Shown here in pieces: positions 21,419 to 23,931 of a DNA stretch of 23,931 bases. Source of the stretch: Elusimicrobiota bacterium. GTDB taxonomy: Bacteria > Elusimicrobiota > Elusimicrobia > Elusimicrobiales > UBA9959. The notes under the pieces are model-generated. The model did not search any database and was not told where the DNA came from. It was given only the letters and a program-made list of their open reading frames with translations. The translations under genes and the position numbers were made by a program. Each line of letters begins with the position of its first letter. The first letter of the stretch is position 1. The DNA lies in assembly GCA_003482905.1 (NCBI GenBank), contig DMXM01000012.1, positions 10,998 to 34,928 on the forward strand. The letters are read 5' to 3'.

Positions 21419-23158
21419 CTAAATTTCGTTGGCCGAGGATTTAAGCTCGGTCATGATCCTGTTGTATTCCTCGAACTGCTCCTGCGTCATGGCCCCCGCC
21501 TCTTTAAGTTCCGCCAGGCGCCGTTTGAGAGAATTGCGTTTCATGATGCGGACCGCCCGCGTTACGTTCTGCGCCGTGGTCTCGTCGCCGAAGTCCGCCA
21601 CCGCCAGCTCCATTATCAGCGGGGCCTGCTCCGGGAACTGGGCGGTCAGCGCGGCGGAGGCCTTTGCCCTGGCCTCGGGCGTCATGGCGCGTATGGCGGC
21701 AAAAAAGTCGCGCGCCAGCGGGTTGGCAAAATCTTTCGGTTCCAGTTCGGCTACGGTCTCTATAAGGGCGGGGTCGCGCAGCAGCAGCTGGATGAAGCCG
21801 CGCTCTATGGAGGGCATCGCCTTGACCGCCTGTTCTACGTCGCGCTTCATTTCGCGCGGCGCCTGCACGGCCACTTTTCTTAGCTGCTTGAGTACCGAGG
21901 CCTCTTCCACGCCGAAGCGGGCGGCCAGGGATTTCACCCATTCGCTCTTCAAGATCTCGTCGGGCTGCTTGGCCACGGTCTCCAGCAGCACGGCTATGGC
22001 CTGCGCCTTCTCCTGCGAGCCCGGGGGGGTCTTGCGGCCCTTGAAGAACAGGTTCATGCGGAAATCCAGCGGGTCGGCGGCTTCGCCCATTATTTTCTCG
22101 AATTCTTCGCGGCCGTGGTCGTTGAGGAATTCGTCGGGGTCCTGGCCGTTGCCCAGGCTGGCCAGGCGCACGTACATCCCGGCCTCCATGAATATCTCCG
22201 CCGCCCGCACCGAAGCGTTTATGCCGGCCCGGTCGTCGTCGAACATCACTATGGTGTCCTTGGCGTAGCGGCCTATAAGCCCCGCGTGCTCGTTGGTGAG
22301 GGCTGTGCCCAGGGGGGCCACGGCCCAGTCTACGCCGTGCTGGTGCGCGCCTATCACGTCCATGTAGCCTTCCAGCAGCAGCAGGCGGCCGCTTTTGCGG
22401 ATCTGCGGCAGGGCCTCGTGGATGCCGTAAAGGGTGCGGCGCTTGGAGAATAAAACCGTTTCGGGCGAGTTCAGGTACTTGGGCTGCGCCTCGGGGTCCA
22501 GCACGCGCCCGCCGAAAGCCACCGTGTCCCCGGCCTGGTTGCGGATGGGGAACATGATGCGGCCGCGGAAAGTATCGCCCACGCGGCCGCCCTCGCGCTC
22601 GGTGACCAGGCCGGCTTTCATGGCCAGGTCGCGGCTCCAGCCTTTAGCCTTGATCTCTTCCATCAGCGCGTTTCCGGCGCCGGGGGCCCAGCCCAGTTCG
22701 AAGCGCTCCACCGTGGCCTTGCTCAGCCTGCGTTCGCCCAGGTAAAGGCGGGCCTTCTCGCCGGCGGGGGAAAAAAGGGTCTTGTGGTAAAAGGCCGCCG
22801 CGGCCGTGAGCATCTTTTTAAGTTCCAGCCTTTCACGGTCGGCCTCGGTCATGGCGTGGGAACGCTCGTCGCCGTATTCCACGCCGGCCTTCAGGGCCAG
22901 CTTCCGGGCGGCCTCGGGGAAAGTCAGGCCCTCTATCTTCATGACAAAAGTAAAAACGTCTCCGCCCTCGTTGCAGCCGAAACAGTAGAAGATCTGCTTG
23001 TCCGGGCTGACGGTGAAAGAGGGGGTTTTCTCGTTATGGAACGGGCAGGGCGCTTTGTGGTTGCGGCCGGCTTTTCTCAGGGCGGGGACGTACTCCCTGA
23101 TGACATCCACGATGTCCAGTTTTTCCCTTATCTTGTCTATTACCGGGGATGAACTCAT
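21419..23158 (-). CDS. dnaG: DNA primase
   Basis: 579 aa. An N-terminal CHC2 zinc finger (Cys38, His41, Cys59, Cys62 in APCPFHNEKTPSF and IFYCFGCNEGG). The RNA-polymerase core (about 115-375) has TOPRIM catalytic residues Glu263 (LLLEGYMDVIGA) and Asp307-309 (MFDDDRAG). A C-terminal helical region (about 395-579) should bind the DnaB helicase. It makes primers for lagging-strand synthesis. The start at ATG 23158 gives the family opening (VIDKIREKLDIVDVI) but has no Shine-Dalgarno sequence; a terminator and a probable promoter lie just upstream. It sits between rpsU and rpoD as in the classic macromolecular-synthesis operon. Confidence 0.97.
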   Translation of the reverse strand: MSSSPVIDKIREKLDIVDVIREYVPALRKAGRNHKAPCPFHNEKTPSFTVSPDKQIFYCFGCNEGGDVFTFVMKIEGLTFPEAARKLALKAGVEYGDERSHAMTEADRERLELKKMLTAAAAFYHKTLFSPAGEKARLYLGERRLSKATVERFELGWAPGAGNALMEEIKAKGWSRDLAMKAGLVTEREGGRVGDTFRGRIMFPIRNQAGDTVAFGGRVLDPEAQPKYLNSPETVLFSKRRTLYGIHEALPQIRKSGRLLLLEGYMDVIGAHQHGVDWAVAPLGTALTNEHAGLIGRYAKDTIVMFDDDRAGINASVRAAEIFMEAGMYVRLASLGNGQDPDEFLNDHGREEFEKIMGEAADPLDFRMNLFFKGRKTPPGSQEKAQAIAVLLETVAKQPDEILKSEWVKSLAARFGVEEASVLKQLRKVAVQAPREMKRDVEQAVKAMPSIERGFIQLLLRDPALIETVAELEPKDFANPLARDFFAAIRAMTPEARAKASAALTAQFPEQAPLIMELAVADFGDETTAQNVTRAVRIMKRNSLKRRLAELKEAGAMTQEQFEEYNRIMTELKSSANEI

Positions 23159-23170
23159 CTATATAAAACC

Positions 23171-23200
23171 ATTAAAGCGGCTGCCGGATTAAATAGGCAA
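23171..23200 (-). promoter_or_regulatory. possible dnaG-rpoD promoter
   Basis: On the minus strand TTGCCT (23200-23195), 18 bases, TTTAAT (23176-23171), 12 bases to the dnaG ATG, so the leader would be about 5 nt. The -35 box touches the T-tract of the rpsU terminator. Confidence 0.35.
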
Positions 23201-23229
23201 AAAGCCGCGCGGACCGGGATCCGCGCGGC
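23199..23229 (-). terminator. intrinsic terminator after rpsU
   Basis: GCCGCGCGG (minus strand 23229-23221) and CCGCGCGGC (23212-23204) pair perfectly over an 8-nt loop and are followed by TTTTT. It lies between rpsU and dnaG, the same place as the attenuating terminator of the E. coli operon. Confidence 0.8.
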
Positions 23230-23247
23230 CGTTTGAAGAAGGATCTT

Positions 23248-23439
23248 TTAGTAAGACCTTCTGCCTTTGCGGACTTTGCGCCGGGCCTCCTGGGACTTTA
23301 TCTTGCGCTTCATGGCGGGCGTCACGTAATGCTCGCGCCGCTTTATTTCCTTGAGGATGCCGTTGCGCTCACAGTCGTGTTTAAAACGCCGGAGGGCTTC
23401 TTCTATGGATTCTTCGTCTCTTACTTTTATAAATACCAC
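23248..23439 (-). CDS. rpsU: 30S ribosomal protein S21
   Basis: 63 aa from GTG 23439, supported by AAGGTGGTGA upstream; no ATG gives a complete N-terminus. The sequence VFIKVRDEESIEEALRRFKH, then REHYVTPAMKRK and a basic tail RRKVRKGRRSY, is typical S21. It aids base-pairing between mRNA Shine-Dalgarno sequences and 16S rRNA. Its expression is separated from dnaG-rpoD by a terminator. Confidence 0.96.
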   Translation of the reverse strand: MVFIKVRDEESIEEALRRFKHDCERNGILKEIKRREHYVTPAMKRKIKSQEARRKVRKGRRSY

Positions 23440-23472
23440 AGCTGATCACCACCTTTGGGTATGCGAACTTCG

Positions 23473-23498
23473 AAAAATTAATGTCCGTTCCGTCGGAC
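23473..23498 (-). terminator. weak hairpin between hinT and rpsU
   Basis: On the minus strand GTCCG and CGGAC pair over a 6-nt loop, followed by ATTAATTTTT, immediately after the hinT stop. The stem is short, so termination may be partial. Confidence 0.3.
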
Positions 23499-23840
23499 TC
23501 AGCCCGGGGGCCACATCAGCTTCCTGCCGCCGAGCAGGTGGTAGTGCAGATGGTCCACCGACTGGCCCGCCGCCTTGCCGTTGTTGGTAACCAGCCTGAA
23601 GGCGCCTTCGATCTTTAAAACTTTCGCTATCTTCGCGGCCGCCAGCTGGAGCTTGCCCAGGAGTTCCGCGTCCGCGTCCCCGGCGGCGGTAAGGCGGGTT
23701 ATGTGCCTGCGCGGGACCACCAGGGCGTGCGTGGGGGCCTGCGGGTTAAGGTCCAGGAACGCCACTATATCCGGATCCTCATAAACGACCTTGGCGTTTA
23801 TCTCCCCGGCCGCTATCTTACAGAAAATGCAGTCCGCCAT
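23499..23840 (-). CDS. hinT: HIT-family nucleotide hydrolase, HinT type
   Basis: 113 aa from ATG 23840 (the frame extends upstream to 23876, but those residues precede the normal family opening MADCIFCKI). The histidine triad is His97, His99 and His101 in SVDHLHYHLLGGR, and the end KLMWPPG is the HINT signature. Cys4 and Cys7 are the usual pair. These enzymes hydrolyse purine phosphoramidates and aminoacyl-adenylates. No Shine-Dalgarno sequence is present; a -10-like box ends 7 bases upstream. It precedes rpsU by 59 bases. Confidence 0.93.
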   Translation of the reverse strand: MADCIFCKIAAGEINAKVVYEDPDIVAFLDLNPQAPTHALVVPRRHITRLTAAGDADAELLGKLQLAAAKIAKVLKIEGAFRLVTNNGKAAGQSVDHLHYHLLGGRKLMWPPG

Positions 23841-23847
23841 TAACTCT

Positions 23848-23876
23848 ATTTTATATTTTATAGAGGCAGAGGGCAA
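23848..23876 (-). promoter_or_regulatory. possible leaderless-type promoter of hinT
   Basis: On the minus strand TTGCCC (23876-23871), 17 bases, TAAAAT (23853-23848), then 7 bases to the ATG. A second overlapping TATAAAAT lies a little upstream, so the exact -10 is uncertain. The remaining bases 23877-23931 show no gene. Confidence 0.45.
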
Positions 23877-23931
23877 TGGGTGATTGTCTGCCAGTGTGAG
23901 GGATAAGCAAAACCCTGTCGGGATGGAGCGA

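Noticed and set aside
1..23931. rRNA, tRNA, CRISPR arrays, insertion sequences, prophage or attachment sites
   Set aside because: No cloverleaf, rRNA-like segment, regularly spaced repeats, transposase, integrase or long direct repeats were found by reading both strands.

Overview
This is a G+C-rich segment of chromosome from a Gram-negative (diderm) bacterium. It encodes an outer-membrane barrel fragment, an OmpA-type protein and predicted lipoproteins. I cannot fix the taxon from sequence alone. The rplU-rpmA-obgE and rpsU-dnaG-rpoD blocks are generic bacterial core genes. The overall style (many Ile ATA codons in a G+C-rich genome, isolated DUF438 and squalene-synthase genes) would fit an uncultured lineage such as Elusimicrobiota, but that is a guess.

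Layout: (1) 1-1802: 3' end of an outer-membrane beta-barrel gene, a convergent lipoprotein gene and two doubtful micro-ORFs. (2) 1846-3232: a DUF438/hemerythrin/PAS protein with a DUF1858 partner, closed by a terminator. (3) 3271-8238: a compact arsenic-resistance operon. It starts at a perfect -35 box overlapped by an inverted-repeat operator and runs arsR, arsP-type permease, arsE-like thioredoxin, arsF-like, arsG-like, arsM, arsC, acr3, with 4-bp overlaps at several junctions. (4) 8312-9652: an orphan PhnD-type binding lipoprotein and a single-domain response regulator. (5) 9733-12106: an organophosphate:phosphate antiporter-type MFS gene and a WD40 propeller gene, both on the minus strand. 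(6) 12280-16559: cysE-cysK-anmK, then a squalene/phytoene synthase-type gene overlapping an OmpA-family gene. (7) 16629-18710 minus: rplU-rpmA-obgE. (8) 18931-19617: a short MscS-related membrane protein. (9) 19686-23840 minus: hinT, rpsU, dnaG, rpoD.

The arsenic operon covers inorganic arsenic (ArsC reduces arsenate, Acr3 exports arsenite), methylation (ArsM), and organoarsenicals (ArsP-type permease plus an ArsEFG-like set, known from work on nitroaromatic arsenicals). ArsE, ArsG and ArsF are respectively a cytosolic CxxC protein, a CcdA-like membrane protein with a cysteine pair, and a membrane-anchored CxxC protein. The three could form a transmembrane thiol relay.

A second pattern runs through the window. 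Several promoter-proximal genes (arsR, the squalene synthase gene, obgE, rplU, hinT, perhaps dnaG) have a -35/-10 pair whose -10 box ends only 6-12 nt before the start codon, with no Shine-Dalgarno sequence. Operon-internal genes have good Shine-Dalgarno sequences. This suggests leaderless or nearly leaderless mRNAs. No rRNA, tRNA, CRISPR array, transposase or phage gene was seen, and no gene-free stretch exceeds about 210 bases.
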